IMG/VR virus record: IMGVR_UViG_3300007735_000791
Coordinates: 23,102 to 87,101 of that record
Reading direction: 5' to 3' (one strand)
DNA from: a virus
DNA: 64,000 nt
The position numbers were made by a program, and so were the translations under genes. Numbering within the stretch: the stretch's first letter is position 1; each line of letters starts with the position of its first letter. The notes beneath the pieces are model-generated. The model was not told the origin of the DNA. It made no database searches and saw only the letters and a list, made by a program, of their open reading frames with translations. Below are positions 27,239-35,066 of this stretch, in pieces.

Positions 27239-27538
27239 ATGGCATCTAAACCTTGGGCTTCCAGACAAGAAATGTTGGTTGACATCGCTCTGGAATCAGC
27301 AGTTTCAGACCCAGAAACCATTCGCCAGATTAGACCAGTAGTTCCTCAACAACTTATGCCAGAGCGTAACGGGTTTGCTAAACGTGAATCAGGTATAATG
27401 GACGTGTTGTCGTTACAACGTTACAATCCGACGTACCGTTCTTGGGTTTCAGGAGCGCCAGTCATGTTTCGTAATGGTTTTATTGATGACAGTTTTGAAG
27501 GTTCTAGTCGTTATTCAATGCAAAGTCTGTGGGTATAA
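27239..27538 (+). CDS. Unknown small protein
   Basis: 99-aa protein. AAGGAGG ends at 27227; the in-frame ATG at 27230 is only 2 bases away, so the ATG at 27239 (11-base spacing) is preferred, though uncertain. Reads MASKPWASRQEMLVDIALESAVSD at the start and NPTYRSWVSGAPVMFRNGFIDDSFEG later. No family recognised; lies in a chain of small genes. Confidence 0.45.
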   Translation: MASKPWASRQEMLVDIALESAVSDPETIRQIRPVVPQQLMPERNGFAKRESGIMDVLSLQRYNPTYRSWVSGAPVMFRNGFIDDSFEGSSRYSMQSLWV

Positions 27539-28558
27539 ATGCCAGTTAATCCATTTCAAACGGTGGCAGAAATGTCATGGGGCGATTACAAAACCAAGAA
27601 GTCTGGCTATGTTCAGTCACCACAAGCACAGTCTAGCCTTGCAGGTCAAGGTCACAGAAGCAAAGGATGGGCGCCAGGAGCACCTGAAGCCACATTAGAA
27701 GCACCGAGAGCAGGAGGCAAAATGCCTATGGGTAATGCAAATATTGGTCGTCCAGATTATGGAAGTCAACAACCACAACAAAGGCAAAGTCGTAGGGCGT
27801 CCTTTGGTGGAATGGGCGCAGGCGCAACTAAAGGCGGCGGCAGTGGAATGACTGCTGGTGGTGACATCAAGTTTGATTTGAGCATTGGTAAAACCGATTA
27901 CCGTGGTGCAGATATGCAAGGTGCTCGTATTGGAGCATCAGGAATGGGTGCTAAAACTTCAGACAGTAACCTTGGAGACATTGACCAATCACAAGGATAC
28001 ACTCCAACTACCACTGGTCCTAAGGCTGGCTCATCACGTGGTGGTGCTGGTGCTGCTGGTAAAGGTGGCTCTGGAGGAGCAAAGGCTGGTGCAGGTTCAG
28101 GACCAGGAGGTGCTGGAGGCGCAGGTCGCGGAGGCGCAGGCGGTAATTCTGCCCGTGGTGGAGATACAGGAGATATGACTACTAGCATGGATGGTCAAAA
28201 AATGGGTAGCCCAGTTTTAAACATTGGTAGAAACCGAATTGACAGCGACAATATTAGTCGTAGAAGTAATACCCGCACCACTAAAACAGACGTTAGTGCA
28301 TCTGGTTCAGCCACAGCAAGCGCTGATACCAAAACTGATGCTCGTAAAACCGTTCCAACGAAGACTAAAAAAGAAAAAACTACTGCGGAACCTACTAATG
28401 CTTCTGCACCAAAAGAAGACCCAAAAGAAGACCCAAAAGCAGAGTCAGTAGGAAAAGAAACAGTTAAAACAAAAGCAAAAAAGGCTGTTTCTAAAGCCAC
28501 AAAAACACCTCCAGTAGCATTAACTAAAAATACTAAAAAGAAAGGTGCTAAAAAATAA
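27539..28558 (+). CDS. Gly-rich protein with lysine-rich histone-like tail
   Basis: 339-aa low-complexity protein. Residues 150-215 are Gly/Ala-rich and the last 90 residues are lysine/alanine/proline-rich (KAKKAVSKATKTPP and KKKGAKK at the end), resembling an H1-like basic tail. It could bind DNA, for example as an internal virion protein. It starts immediately after the upstream stop and overlaps the next gene by one base. Confidence 0.45.
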   Translation: MPVNPFQTVAEMSWGDYKTKKSGYVQSPQAQSSLAGQGHRSKGWAPGAPEATLEAPRAGGKMPMGNANIGRPDYGSQQPQQRQSRRASFGGMGAGATKGGGSGMTAGGDIKFDLSIGKTDYRGADMQGARIGASGMGAKTSDSNLGDIDQSQGYTPTTTGPKAGSSRGGAGAAGKGGSGGAKAGAGSGPGGAGGAGRGGAGGNSARGGDTGDMTTSMDGQKMGSPVLNIGRNRIDSDNISRRSNTRTTKTDVSASGSATASADTKTDARKTVPTKTKKEKTTAEPTNASAPKEDPKEDPKAESVGKETVKTKAKKAVSKATKTPPVALTKNTKKKGAKK

Positions 28559-28914
28559 TGGCAACTGACCATCGCGGAAATCCGATTAACGAAAATAATC
28601 GTGCCAAAACTAATAAAGACCGTATGGGGTTATCTGATGAACAGATAGAAAATCCAGACGGAACATTTAGGCAACTTAGTAAGCGCGACCTTGCAGAGGG
28701 CTGGGAAGAAGGTTCAATGACATACCCAGATGGTACAACGGTTTATCCAGAACCTTACGAAGAAATAGACGACGACGAAGACCCTGAACAAATAAGGCGG
28801 GCAGAACAATACGCCCAAGAAATGTACGATTATCATAGAATGATGCAAACTCCAGACAGGGTATATGGCAAAGACGAAATGATTGAACACGATAGAGACG
28901 ACGACAAATACTAA
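28558..28914 (+). CDS. Acidic disordered protein with MAT..GN leader
   Basis: 118-aa acidic protein (EEIDDDEDPEQIRRAEQYAQEM). Its N-terminus MATDHRGNPINENNRAKTN resembles the protein at 24592, which suggests duplication or a shared signal. TAATG overlap upstream. Function unknown. Confidence 0.45.
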   Translation: MATDHRGNPINENNRAKTNKDRMGLSDEQIENPDGTFRQLSKRDLAEGWEEGSMTYPDGTTVYPEPYEEIDDDEDPEQIRRAEQYAQEMYDYHRMMQTPDRVYGKDEMIEHDRDDDKY

Positions 28915-28916
28915 GA

Positions 28917-28922
28917 TATACT
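28917..28922 (+). promoter_or_regulatory. Candidate -10 box (TATACT)
   Basis: TATACT directly after the stop of the previous gene, 29 bases before the ATG of the next gene, which has its own AGGAG site. Same hexamer as the leaderless promoters of this phage; no -35 box seen. Confidence 0.4.
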
Positions 28923-28951
28923 TTAGTAACAACTGATATACAGGAGAAACT

Positions 28952-29161
28952 ATGGCAGTAAACGAATCCCGTTCAATGAACCGAGATTTAGTGCTTGGTG
29001 CTACAGACGGTAAATTTAAAAGCCTTACACCAAGTCGTGGTGGAGAAGTAGACCCAACATCTCCAGCAGTACGAGCACATGAACTTCAACTTCAATACAA
29101 CGTGGTTGACCGTTCTGAAATTGCTGACATGCCTGCAGCCCAATGGGGTCGCCGCAATTAA
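28952..29161 (+). CDS. Unknown small protein
   Basis: 69-aa protein with a good AGGAG site 6 bases upstream. Reads AVNESRSMNRDLVLGATDGKF then VVDRSEIADMPAAQWGRRN. No family recognised. First gene of the small-protein chain that runs to 30.2 kb. Confidence 0.5.
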   Translation: MAVNESRSMNRDLVLGATDGKFKSLTPSRGGEVDPTSPAVRAHELQLQYNVVDRSEIADMPAAQWGRRN

Positions 29162-29163
29162 TA

Positions 29164-29364
29164 ATGGCTGACGGAGAAGATACTAGGTATCATCCAAAAA
29201 GAAGAATTGTTCGTATCATTAGAGACCCGTTTGAAGAGCAAAGACAATATAGCAGTCAATCAAAGTCTTACGGTCCAGTTAGAAGTAGTTCTGAAGAACG
29301 GCGACGAGAAATAGATGCCGCTTACCTATATAATCAATACTTTGATGGAGAAAGTGATAACTAA
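29164..29364 (+). CDS. Unknown small arginine-rich protein
   Basis: 66 aa from the ATG at 29164, two bases after the upstream stop; the in-frame start at 29143 would overlap. Arg/Tyr/Ser-rich (YHPKRRIVRIIRDPFEEQR). One-base overlap with the next ATG. Function unknown. Confidence 0.45.
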   Translation: MADGEDTRYHPKRRIVRIIRDPFEEQRQYSSQSKSYGPVRSSSEERRREIDAAYLYNQYFDGESDN

Positions 29365-29549
29365 TGGCTAGAGGAAAACCAGAAGAATTTAATCCAAAGC
29401 GACGTCCTCGTAAACCTACGGACCCCATTCCAGACGATGAACTTATGGATGAGGTAAAAAAAGCATTTCCAGGGTCAACTGAAATTGAAGATGAACCTAA
29501 AACCCCACCACTTGAAGATTGGGGAATGGATTGGAACGAAGATGACTAA
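29364..29549 (+). CDS. Small protein, paralogue of the 55.6-kb gene
   Basis: 61-aa protein beginning MARGKPEEFNPKRRPRKP, clearly related to the one at 55624 (MAKGKPEENNPKRRPKRP). The tail is acidic (EDWGMDWNEDD). Function unknown; the duplicate at the far side of the phage accessory region suggests a conserved role of the basic N-terminus. Confidence 0.5.
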   Translation: MARGKPEEFNPKRRPRKPTDPIPDDELMDEVKKAFPGSTEIEDEPKTPPLEDWGMDWNEDD

Positions 29550-29709
29550 GAAAAAAGAAAAAAAAGTTTGGGATAAAAAGAATCCTAAAAAGAAATCAGA
29601 GAAACTTGATTCGTCTGAAAAGGCTGAGGCAAAAGCCCGTGCTAAAAAAGCAGGACGTCCATACCCCAACCTTGTAGACAACATGGCAGTAGCAAAGAAG
29701 AAAGGTTAA
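29542..29709 (+). CDS. Lysine-rich small protein
   Basis: 55 aa from the ATG at 29542, overlapping the upstream gene by 8 bases; the in-frame start at 29485 is inside it. About a third lysine (MTKKKEKKVWDKKNPKKK) with AGRPYPNLVDNMAVAKKKG at the end. Likely nucleic-acid binding or internal virion peptide; not recognised. Confidence 0.45.
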   Translation: MTKKKEKKVWDKKNPKKKSEKLDSSEKAEAKARAKKAGRPYPNLVDNMAVAKKKG

Positions 29710-29711
29710 TT

Positions 29712-29828
29712 ATGAAAGATAAAAAGAAATTATCGCCAAAACAAAAAAAGATTGCATCAGCATCTGCTCCTCACGACAAGATTACTGGTGAAGACTTTAA
29801 GGCTCTTAAAAAGAAAAAGAAAAAATAG
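29712..29828 (+). CDS. Tiny phage protein (KQKKIA..PHDKITGEDFK type)
   Basis: 38-aa lysine-rich ORF two bases after the previous stop. The pattern SPKQKKIASASAPHDKITGEDFKAL is one I recall from small proteins of cyanophages and other marine phages, which supports it as a real gene. Ends with a run of lysines. Function unknown. Confidence 0.55.
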   Translation: MKDKKKLSPKQKKIASASAPHDKITGEDFKALKKKKKK

Positions 29829-29950
29829 TGGTTAAGAAGTTAACTGCTGCTGAAAAATACTCTCAATTAAAAAGTCAAACAGAAGACGCTGGTATGAGTG
29901 TAAAAGAAAAAAACCGTAAAATTGTTGTAACTAAGAAAAAGAAAAAATAA
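29828..29950 (+). CDS. Tiny lysine-rich protein, GTG start
   Basis: 40-aa ORF with GTG overlapping the upstream TAG and its TAA overlapping the next ATG by one base (TAATG). Sequence is basic (VVTKKKKK end). The coupling at both ends supports it. Confidence 0.45.
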   Translation: MVKKLTAAEKYSQLKSQTEDAGMSVKEKNRKIVVTKKKKK

Positions 29951-30219
29951 TGGCTAAATCACCTGCTTGGCAACGCAAAGAAGGAAAGAACCCAGAGGGT
30001 GGATTAAATGCCAAAGGTCGTGCTTCTGCCAAAAAAGAAGGGCACAACCTCAAACCACCAGTGTCTAAAGAACAAGCCAAGAAGTCTCCTAAATCGGCTG
30101 CTCGTCGCAAATCGTTCTGTGCAAGAATGGAAGGTATGAAAAAGAAGAATACCTCTGCCAAGACAGCCCGTGACCCAGACAGTCGTATCAATAAATCATT
30201 GCGTAAATGGGACTGTTGA
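29950..30219 (+). CDS. DUF6321-like phage protein
   Basis: 89-aa basic protein. The pattern SPAWQRKEGKNPEGGLNAKGRAS and RRKSFCARMEGMKKK...SAKTARDPDSRINKSLRKWDC is a well-conserved family of phage proteins (DUF6321) common in marine and freshwater phages. Function unknown; possibly DNA or RNA binding. It is the last gene of the small basic-protein chain. Confidence 0.8.
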   Translation: MAKSPAWQRKEGKNPEGGLNAKGRASAKKEGHNLKPPVSKEQAKKSPKSAARRKSFCARMEGMKKKNTSAKTARDPDSRINKSLRKWDC

Positions 30220-30240
30220 TTTCTACATTTACACATAGTC

Positions 30241-30609
30241 ATGCCTAAACCTAATGGACCACAGTTTCAACCAATCATATTAAAAAATCAGTTTGGTAGA
30301 GAGCGTACTTTTAAAGCGCTATACCATGGCACTGTTAATCCTATTCCAGAAAACGAAAACATTATTCCAGCATCTCACCGCCATCCTGAAGGCATAGGGC
30401 GTAAAACCGCCGTTGCTACGCCATCATTATCAGTAGCAAAAAGGTTTGCAGGACATCCCGAAGGTTATGTATATAGAGTTGAACCTTTGGATAGAGATGA
30501 TATGAACTCAACTTGGTATCAACCAATTCGCTATTGGCGAAAAGGGGCTATTGAAGTTCCATCAAATAAAGGTTTTCGGATTATTGAGCAAATTCATCCT
30601 AAATCTTGA
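30241..30609 (+). CDS. ADP-ribosyltransferase-like protein (Arr type)
   Basis: 122-aa protein with the elements of a minimal Arr-like fold: ALYHGT near residue 27, TAVATPSLSVAKRFAG near 57 and GYVYRVEPLD near 77. Rifampin ADP-ribosyltransferases show YxHGT...T..L..A...A...IYVVEP in the same order. It would transfer ADP-ribose from NAD to a target, perhaps a host protein. The final catalytic residue cannot be fixed by eye. Related proteins lie at 52.1, 52.6 and 57.4 kb. Confidence 0.6.
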   Translation: MPKPNGPQFQPIILKNQFGRERTFKALYHGTVNPIPENENIIPASHRHPEGIGRKTAVATPSLSVAKRFAGHPEGYVYRVEPLDRDDMNSTWYQPIRYWRKGAIEVPSNKGFRIIEQIHPKS

Positions 30610-30663
30610 AATACTATAACGTATTATTCATAACAAACATGGGACTGTTAAAATAGTATAAAA

Positions 30664-30669
30664 TATACT
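30664..30669 (+). promoter_or_regulatory. -10 box of a leaderless gene
   Basis: TATACT with 7 bases between it and the ATG at 30677; no ribosome binding site in between. Predicted transcription start falls on or next to the A of ATG. Confidence 0.5.
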
Positions 30670-30676
30670 AAACACT

Positions 30677-30970
30677 ATGGCTAATGACGATACTTCTAAA
30701 GACAGCAGAAGGAGACCTCAACGACCTCGTGTCGGTGGAGTATACGAATGGAATCCAACTGGACTAGATGCTTTTGATTCTAAAATTAAACGTGAAAAAG
30801 GGTCATTAGTTCGTGTAGCAAAAGGCAGTAAAGCAGGCGTAAAGGGAAGGTTGCCTCATCCTTTTACATATTTAGAAGACCCTAATACTGGAGAGTTTCT
30901 GGGCATGGCTTTAGACGACAGCCTACAATTACGTAAATATATGCAAACAGAGGAAACTCCAACAGAATAA
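30677..30970 (+). CDS. Unknown protein, probably leaderless
   Basis: 97-aa basic protein (KDSRRRPQRPRVGGVYEWNPTG then VRVAKGSKAGVKGRLPHPFTYLED). The middle part resembles a small beta-barrel. It has no Shine-Dalgarno; a TATACT box ends 7 bases before the ATG. Function unknown. Confidence 0.5.
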   Translation: MANDDTSKDSRRRPQRPRVGGVYEWNPTGLDAFDSKIKREKGSLVRVAKGSKAGVKGRLPHPFTYLEDPNTGEFLGMALDDSLQLRKYMQTEETPTE

Positions 30971-30972
30971 CG

Positions 30973-30978
30973 TATACT
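30973..30978 (+). promoter_or_regulatory. Candidate -10 box (TATACT)
   Basis: TATACT just after the previous stop; the predicted start is about 20 bases before ATG 31004, leaving a short leader with GGAG. Confidence 0.45.
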
Positions 30979-31003
30979 GACAGCGTAACGTTTGGAGCAC
31001 AAT

Positions 31004-31486
31004 ATGTCAGAACCCATGAATCGTTTGTTAGTTTGTTGGCGCCTTGTTAATGGTAGAAAAACAGATGGGGTCATGTACAAAATGACACCATACGATGGTC
31101 CTCCAGAATACGACATGGAACTTTTGGATATCTTGGAACGCCATAAGGCTCGTCATCAAGACTACGAAAATTGGCGTGCTTTAATTTTTAGAACAGACAA
31201 AGACACGGCAAGCAAACTTGACGCTGAGACAGCCATCAAGAATGAGTTGAAGGCTCACGATATCTTTATCAAAGATTTTCGTGATGAATTGAAAGTTGAT
31301 GCTTTAAAGTGCTTTAACAAACACAACAGACCAAGCAAAGGCTGTCCTGATTGGTGTGATGAGTCTAAGACAATAGGAAGAAAAGTTGGTGTCCCTGTTG
31401 ATAAACGACAGTATCTTTGTATGTATTGCCCAGCAGCCGAATACCCAACATACAAAGAACGGTTAAAACTGGGACTATACAAATAA
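31004..31486 (+). CDS. Cysteine-cluster protein of unknown function
   Basis: 160-aa protein started at ATG 31004 with a GGAG site; a TTG 12 bases upstream is less likely. The C-terminal part has KCFNKHNRPSKGCPDWCDESK and YLCMYCPAAEYP, in all five cysteines that could bind a metal or cluster. It is followed by a one-base-gap gene. No family recognised. Confidence 0.5.
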   Translation: MSEPMNRLLVCWRLVNGRKTDGVMYKMTPYDGPPEYDMELLDILERHKARHQDYENWRALIFRTDKDTASKLDAETAIKNELKAHDIFIKDFRDELKVDALKCFNKHNRPSKGCPDWCDESKTIGRKVGVPVDKRQYLCMYCPAAEYPTYKERLKLGLYK

Positions 31487-31963
31487 ATGATTATTGTAAC
31501 GTTTGACGTTATTGCAAACAGGGCTAAAGAAGTCGGCTCAAGTCAACCAAACAACTATGGTAGAAGACTGTGGTCAATGCTTTTTGGGACTTACAATGGT
31601 CGTATTTGTTTGATTGTTGACGGTGTAGAAACCCATCAACATCAGTTGATTATAGAGTGGTTAAAAAAAGAAAATTACAAACCAGGTTCTATTGATTTTC
31701 ATTGGGAAAGCGGTCCTGACAATCGCCTTGAAAGGGTTCGCGCTTTGCACGCCGTACACAGCAAGATTGATTGGTATGTAGATACTGACCCCACTACCGT
31801 ATCCAAAGTAATTGCAGAAGGTATTCCAACACTGTTAGTCACTGTTCCATTTATTGTTCGTCCTGAATGGGAAGAACAACGTACTATAGTAGGATGGAAC
31901 GAATTAACGGATAAGATTGAAGCACAAGCACTTAAAAAAGCAGAAAGGACATGGAAAGAATAA
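31487..31963 (+). CDS. HAD-like or related nucleotidase-like protein
   Basis: 158-aa alpha/beta protein. The start MIIVTFDVIANRAKE and the later WYVDTDPTTVSKVIAEGIPTLLVTVPF look like parts of a HAD-type Rossmann fold (first Asp strand and the fourth-motif D-x-D region), but the first DxD motif is not complete. Possible role in nucleotide or phosphate-ester metabolism; uncertain. Ends in a TAATG overlap. Confidence 0.45.
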   Translation: MIIVTFDVIANRAKEVGSSQPNNYGRRLWSMLFGTYNGRICLIVDGVETHQHQLIIEWLKKENYKPGSIDFHWESGPDNRLERVRALHAVHSKIDWYVDTDPTTVSKVIAEGIPTLLVTVPFIVRPEWEEQRTIVGWNELTDKIEAQALKKAERTWKE

Positions 31964-32232
31964 TGACAACTACACTGCGAGATGAGATATCAAACGGTTT
32001 TGAAGGAATGGGTGAAACCGTTCTATTGATGGACGGGTTTGAAGAAGCCTTTATTGGATACTGCCAACGCATCAACGAACCAGTATTGGCTGTTTACTCT
32101 TGGGAAAAAATGGTAGAAGTTTGCATGACACGAGATGGTATGACAGACATAGAAGCAATGGAGTACATTGATTACAATTGTCTTGGCGCGTGGGTTGGAG
32201 AACAAACTCCAATTATTGTGATGCCATTGTGA
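31963..32232 (+). CDS. Small conserved phage protein
   Basis: 89 aa from the ATG overlapping the upstream stop; ATG 31951 in frame is less likely. The pattern FEEAFIGYCQRINEPVLAVYSWEKMVEVCMTRDGMTDIEAMEYIDYNCLGAWVGEQTP is of a small phage family I recall from marine phages. Function unknown. Confidence 0.6.
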   Translation: MTTTLRDEISNGFEGMGETVLLMDGFEEAFIGYCQRINEPVLAVYSWEKMVEVCMTRDGMTDIEAMEYIDYNCLGAWVGEQTPIIVMPL

Positions 32233-33662
32233 AAATATACTTTGGTGGAGCAGAGAAAGGCATGTATGCCTCAATGTTGCTGTCTGCCAACGTGTCACGA
32301 TTGGGTATTAACTTAACCCATTTTGCTATTCCTAAAAAGAAGGTTTTAAACCTTTCAGAAAAGTTTAACGGTTCTGAATTGTTAATATATACATCTGAAA
32401 ATGACGAAGATTTAAATCGTTACGATTCATTTTTAAGAACCTACGCTGATGACCTAACAACAGTGATTGGCAGACCAGATTACGATGGAACATGGCTAAA
32501 CGAAAAATACGTGCCCATTTGGAATGATGGAGACGATTTAGAACGTCTTAATTGGATTTGTCAAAGACACGGACGAGTTGCTATTAGTGATAAGGCATTG
32601 GCTAAGCACCCACATAACAGGATTAACTCCATTGCTACTAGATGGAATACTGCAATGGTTGGAATTACTTCCAAACCAGAACATATTGAAAACATTAGTT
32701 GGGATTCTGTATTAGTGAACTCATGGACAAGTGCAATACGTTATGGAGAAACACAAGTCTGGACTGGTCATAGTTTACGTCGTTACCCTGCACAGCAAAA
32801 AGAAAGTGCTCGCAAACGACATAGAAATGATATTGAACGTTTGAATGTTTCCTATGAACAAGTAATGGCTGACGAAGTAGATGCTGTTGGAGCACTTGCC
32901 ATACGTTCTTGGAAGAGTTATGAAGAACGTGTTTTTGGGGGCTATGACCCCTCTACAACGTCTCAAAGTACAGGTGACGACGAAGTTGAAAATGGTGACA
33001 TAATTATTGCCTCACACCAAACACGTACCCCCCAAAATGTGGAAAACGTAGGTACAGGTATTGTTATCCCACCTCCAGAAAAGCGGCACGAAAGCGAACG
33101 CATATTATTACCTGTGATGGGGGTAGAAACAATAACCACCATGGGGTCTCAAACCATTGATTCTAATGGAGAATCTATAGAAATTGCCCCAGAACAAACG
33201 AATGTAATTAGGTATTCTGGAGCACTTTTAAGACAGTGCGATAATTGTTATCTCGCTTCAAAATGTCCTGCATTTAAGGAACATACAGAATGTGCTTTCA
33301 AGTTGCCTATTGAAATTCGTACCAAAGACCAACTTCAGTCCGCACTGAGAGCCATGATTGAAATGCAAGTTAGTCGTGTTATGTTTGCCCGATTTGCCGA
33401 AGAGTTGGAAGGGCAAGGATTAGATAGTAACCTTTCATCTGAAATGGATAGAGCATTTGAAATGGTTGAAAAGTTTAAAGAGATAAACGATACTCGTGAC
33501 ATGCTTAGGTTTCAAGTTGAGGCTCGTGGGTCAAGCGGTGTATTATCTAGATTGTTTGGGCAACGAGCAGCAGAGACTGCAAACCCACTATCATATGGAG
33601 GGTTGGGACCAGCAGAAACAGACGCATTCTACGATAACGTTTTAGATATAGAGGAGAGTTAG
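32229..33662 (+). CDS. Unknown 477-aa phage protein with a cysteine cluster
   Basis: Protein begun at the GTG that overlaps the previous TGA (GTGA); the longer in-frame start lies inside that gene. The N-terminal part (KIYFGGAEKGMYASMLLSANVSRLGINLTHFA) looks like an alpha/beta domain; residues about 330-400 hold RQCDNCYLASKCPAFKEHTEC, a four-Cys cluster likely to bind a metal, followed by a long helix (LRAMIEMQVSRVMFARFAEELEGQG). Possibly a DNA-transaction protein. No family recognised. Confidence 0.5.
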   Translation: MKIYFGGAEKGMYASMLLSANVSRLGINLTHFAIPKKKVLNLSEKFNGSELLIYTSENDEDLNRYDSFLRTYADDLTTVIGRPDYDGTWLNEKYVPIWNDGDDLERLNWICQRHGRVAISDKALAKHPHNRINSIATRWNTAMVGITSKPEHIENISWDSVLVNSWTSAIRYGETQVWTGHSLRRYPAQQKESARKRHRNDIERLNVSYEQVMADEVDAVGALAIRSWKSYEERVFGGYDPSTTSQSTGDDEVENGDIIIASHQTRTPQNVENVGTGIVIPPPEKRHESERILLPVMGVETITTMGSQTIDSNGESIEIAPEQTNVIRYSGALLRQCDNCYLASKCPAFKEHTECAFKLPIEIRTKDQLQSALRAMIEMQVSRVMFARFAEELEGQGLDSNLSSEMDRAFEMVEKFKEINDTRDMLRFQVEARGSSGVLSRLFGQRAAETANPLSYGGLGPAETDAFYDNVLDIEES

Positions 33663-33820
33663 TGAGAGGGTTACCGTATACCTACCAATGTCCAAAATGT
33701 GGGAACAAGATATCTGTAATTAGTAATAAATATCCACCAGTTTGTGCAAATAAAGAAGTCCACTCAAGCGAATCAATAAAGATGGAGTTACAAAATGTAC
33801 AAACAAAAGTTGATAACTGA
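33662..33820 (+). CDS. Tiny zinc-ribbon-like protein, GTG start
   Basis: 52-aa ORF whose GTG overlaps the upstream TAG. YQCPKCGNK and PPVCAN provide three cysteines, a likely zinc site with one unusual ligand. It overlaps the nucleotidase gene by 26 bases. Confidence 0.5.
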   Translation: MRGLPYTYQCPKCGNKISVISNKYPPVCANKEVHSSESIKMELQNVQTKVDN

Positions 33821-34421
33821 TGTAGGAATTGACATGGACGGGGTTGTTTACCCGTTCATGAGTGCTTTTAAAAAGTACTGCATTGATGTATTAAAAGAAA
33901 CAACTTTTCCAGAGCCAGTGAAATGGGAGTTTTACGAGGATTGGGGAATTAGTAAACAAACTTTTGATGCTATGATGCAAACTGCACCAATATCACACCG
34001 TCTGTTTGCTTCTGAATCTCCAATGGAGAATGTGGCATTGGGTTGGACATTGTTACGTGAGTTGGGAGTAAAGATACATGTCATCACAGCAAGACCAAAT
34101 ACGGCATGGGCACAGACAGCAGATTGGTTGCATGACCACGAGTTAGTGCCAGACCACCTTCACTTTACTCATAACAAAACTGTTCTTGCATACACCTCTG
34201 AAGGACAGTCAGCGTCCATTGACGATAACTACAACTATCAACAAGAAATGCAAAAAGTTGGGATACTTTCAGTGTTACATGACCATCCGTGGAATAGACA
34301 CTATGATGTGGATTTTCGTGTCAATTCGCTGCTAGACTTTGCTAGACTCGTTAAAGATGTAAACAACAGGGAGATACCGTGGCAGAATACGAACGTGAAC
34401 AGGTACTACGCGAAGCAATGA
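33795..34421 (+). CDS. 5'(3')-deoxyribonucleotidase-like HAD phosphatase
   Basis: 208-aa HAD enzyme. Motif I is DVGIDMDGVVYPF (catalytic DMDG near residue 12-15), motif II is VHVITARP near residue 95 (as KIHVITARPN), and a late acidic motif SIDDNYN near 140 follows. It probably removes phosphate from deoxynucleotides during pool control. It is in a cluster with other nucleotide-pool-like genes. Confidence 0.7.
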   Translation: MYKQKLITDVGIDMDGVVYPFMSAFKKYCIDVLKETTFPEPVKWEFYEDWGISKQTFDAMMQTAPISHRLFASESPMENVALGWTLLRELGVKIHVITARPNTAWAQTADWLHDHELVPDHLHFTHNKTVLAYTSEGQSASIDDNYNYQQEMQKVGILSVLHDHPWNRHYDVDFRVNSLLDFARLVKDVNNREIPWQNTNVNRYYAKQ

Positions 34422-34720
34422 CTTTAATCGTAGGAGACCGTAATGTAGATTACGGAGACCCTTACGAAGATTTTAGTCTCACTGCCAGCCTTTGGCAGAG
34501 TTACATAACACGCATTGCTGAACGACGTGATGGTTTGGTTATTGAACCCCATGACGTTGCCATCATGATGGCGTTGCTCAAAGTAAGTCGTTTGTCATGG
34601 ACTCCAAATAAAAAAGACCACTGGGTAGACATTGCTGGATATATCGGCTGTGGGTGGGACTGCGTTACAAGGGACAATCCTTCAACAACAAGGTCTACCG
34701 ATGAACGACTACACACATAA
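34379..34720 (+). CDS. DUF6378-like small phage protein
   Basis: 113-aa protein with a GTG start overlapping the nucleotidase gene by 43 bases. The core LREAMTLIVGDRNVDYGDPYEDFSLTASLWQSYI...VAIMMALLKVSRL...DHWVDIAGYIGCGWDC is of the DUF6378 type, frequent in phages (the R-N-x-x-Y-G-D and D-x-x-G-Y pattern). It may be a MazG-like nucleotide hydrolase relative. Not proven. Confidence 0.65.
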   Translation: MAEYEREQVLREAMTLIVGDRNVDYGDPYEDFSLTASLWQSYITRIAERRDGLVIEPHDVAIMMALLKVSRLSWTPNKKDHWVDIAGYIGCGWDCVTRDNPSTTRSTDERLHT

Positions 34721-35063
34721 TTTTGACAAGTTTCCTTCGTCTGTTCCAAAGCACGTACTTGCTCCAGAAGTAAAGCGTCTTAACGACGCATTAAATGCGT
34801 TGCCTGTTCTTCTACAAAAACAAGACGTAACGTTAGAAACTATTTCTGAAATCTGTGATTTGTCATTGACTGAATTACGATATGGTAATTGGGAAAGTCT
34901 CTACAACTATATTCGTTCTATTGAAAAAGAGTTAGTTAACGCACAAAATAAATTAACAACTCAAGATGAAAAAATGAGAGACTTGGTTATCTTTGTTGAA
35001 AAGACTTCACAAAACATAGTTAAATTGTATAGAGAGTTTTCTATTAGAAACTCAGACGAGTAA
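34701..35063 (+). CDS. Unknown helical protein
   Basis: 120 aa from ATG 34701, overlapping the previous gene by 20 bases; the earlier in-frame start has no support. A long coiled-coil-like helix lies at residues about 70-110 (YIRSIEKELVNAQNKLTTQDEKM). No family recognised. Confidence 0.45.
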   Translation: MNDYTHNFDKFPSSVPKHVLAPEVKRLNDALNALPVLLQKQDVTLETISEICDLSLTELRYGNWESLYNYIRSIEKELVNAQNKLTTQDEKMRDLVIFVEKTSQNIVKLYREFSIRNSDE

Positions 35064-35066
35064 CTC

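Noticed and set aside
27898-28188. Minus-strand proline/alanine-rich ORF
   Set aside because: Antisense of the Gly-rich gene at 27539; composition is a by-product.
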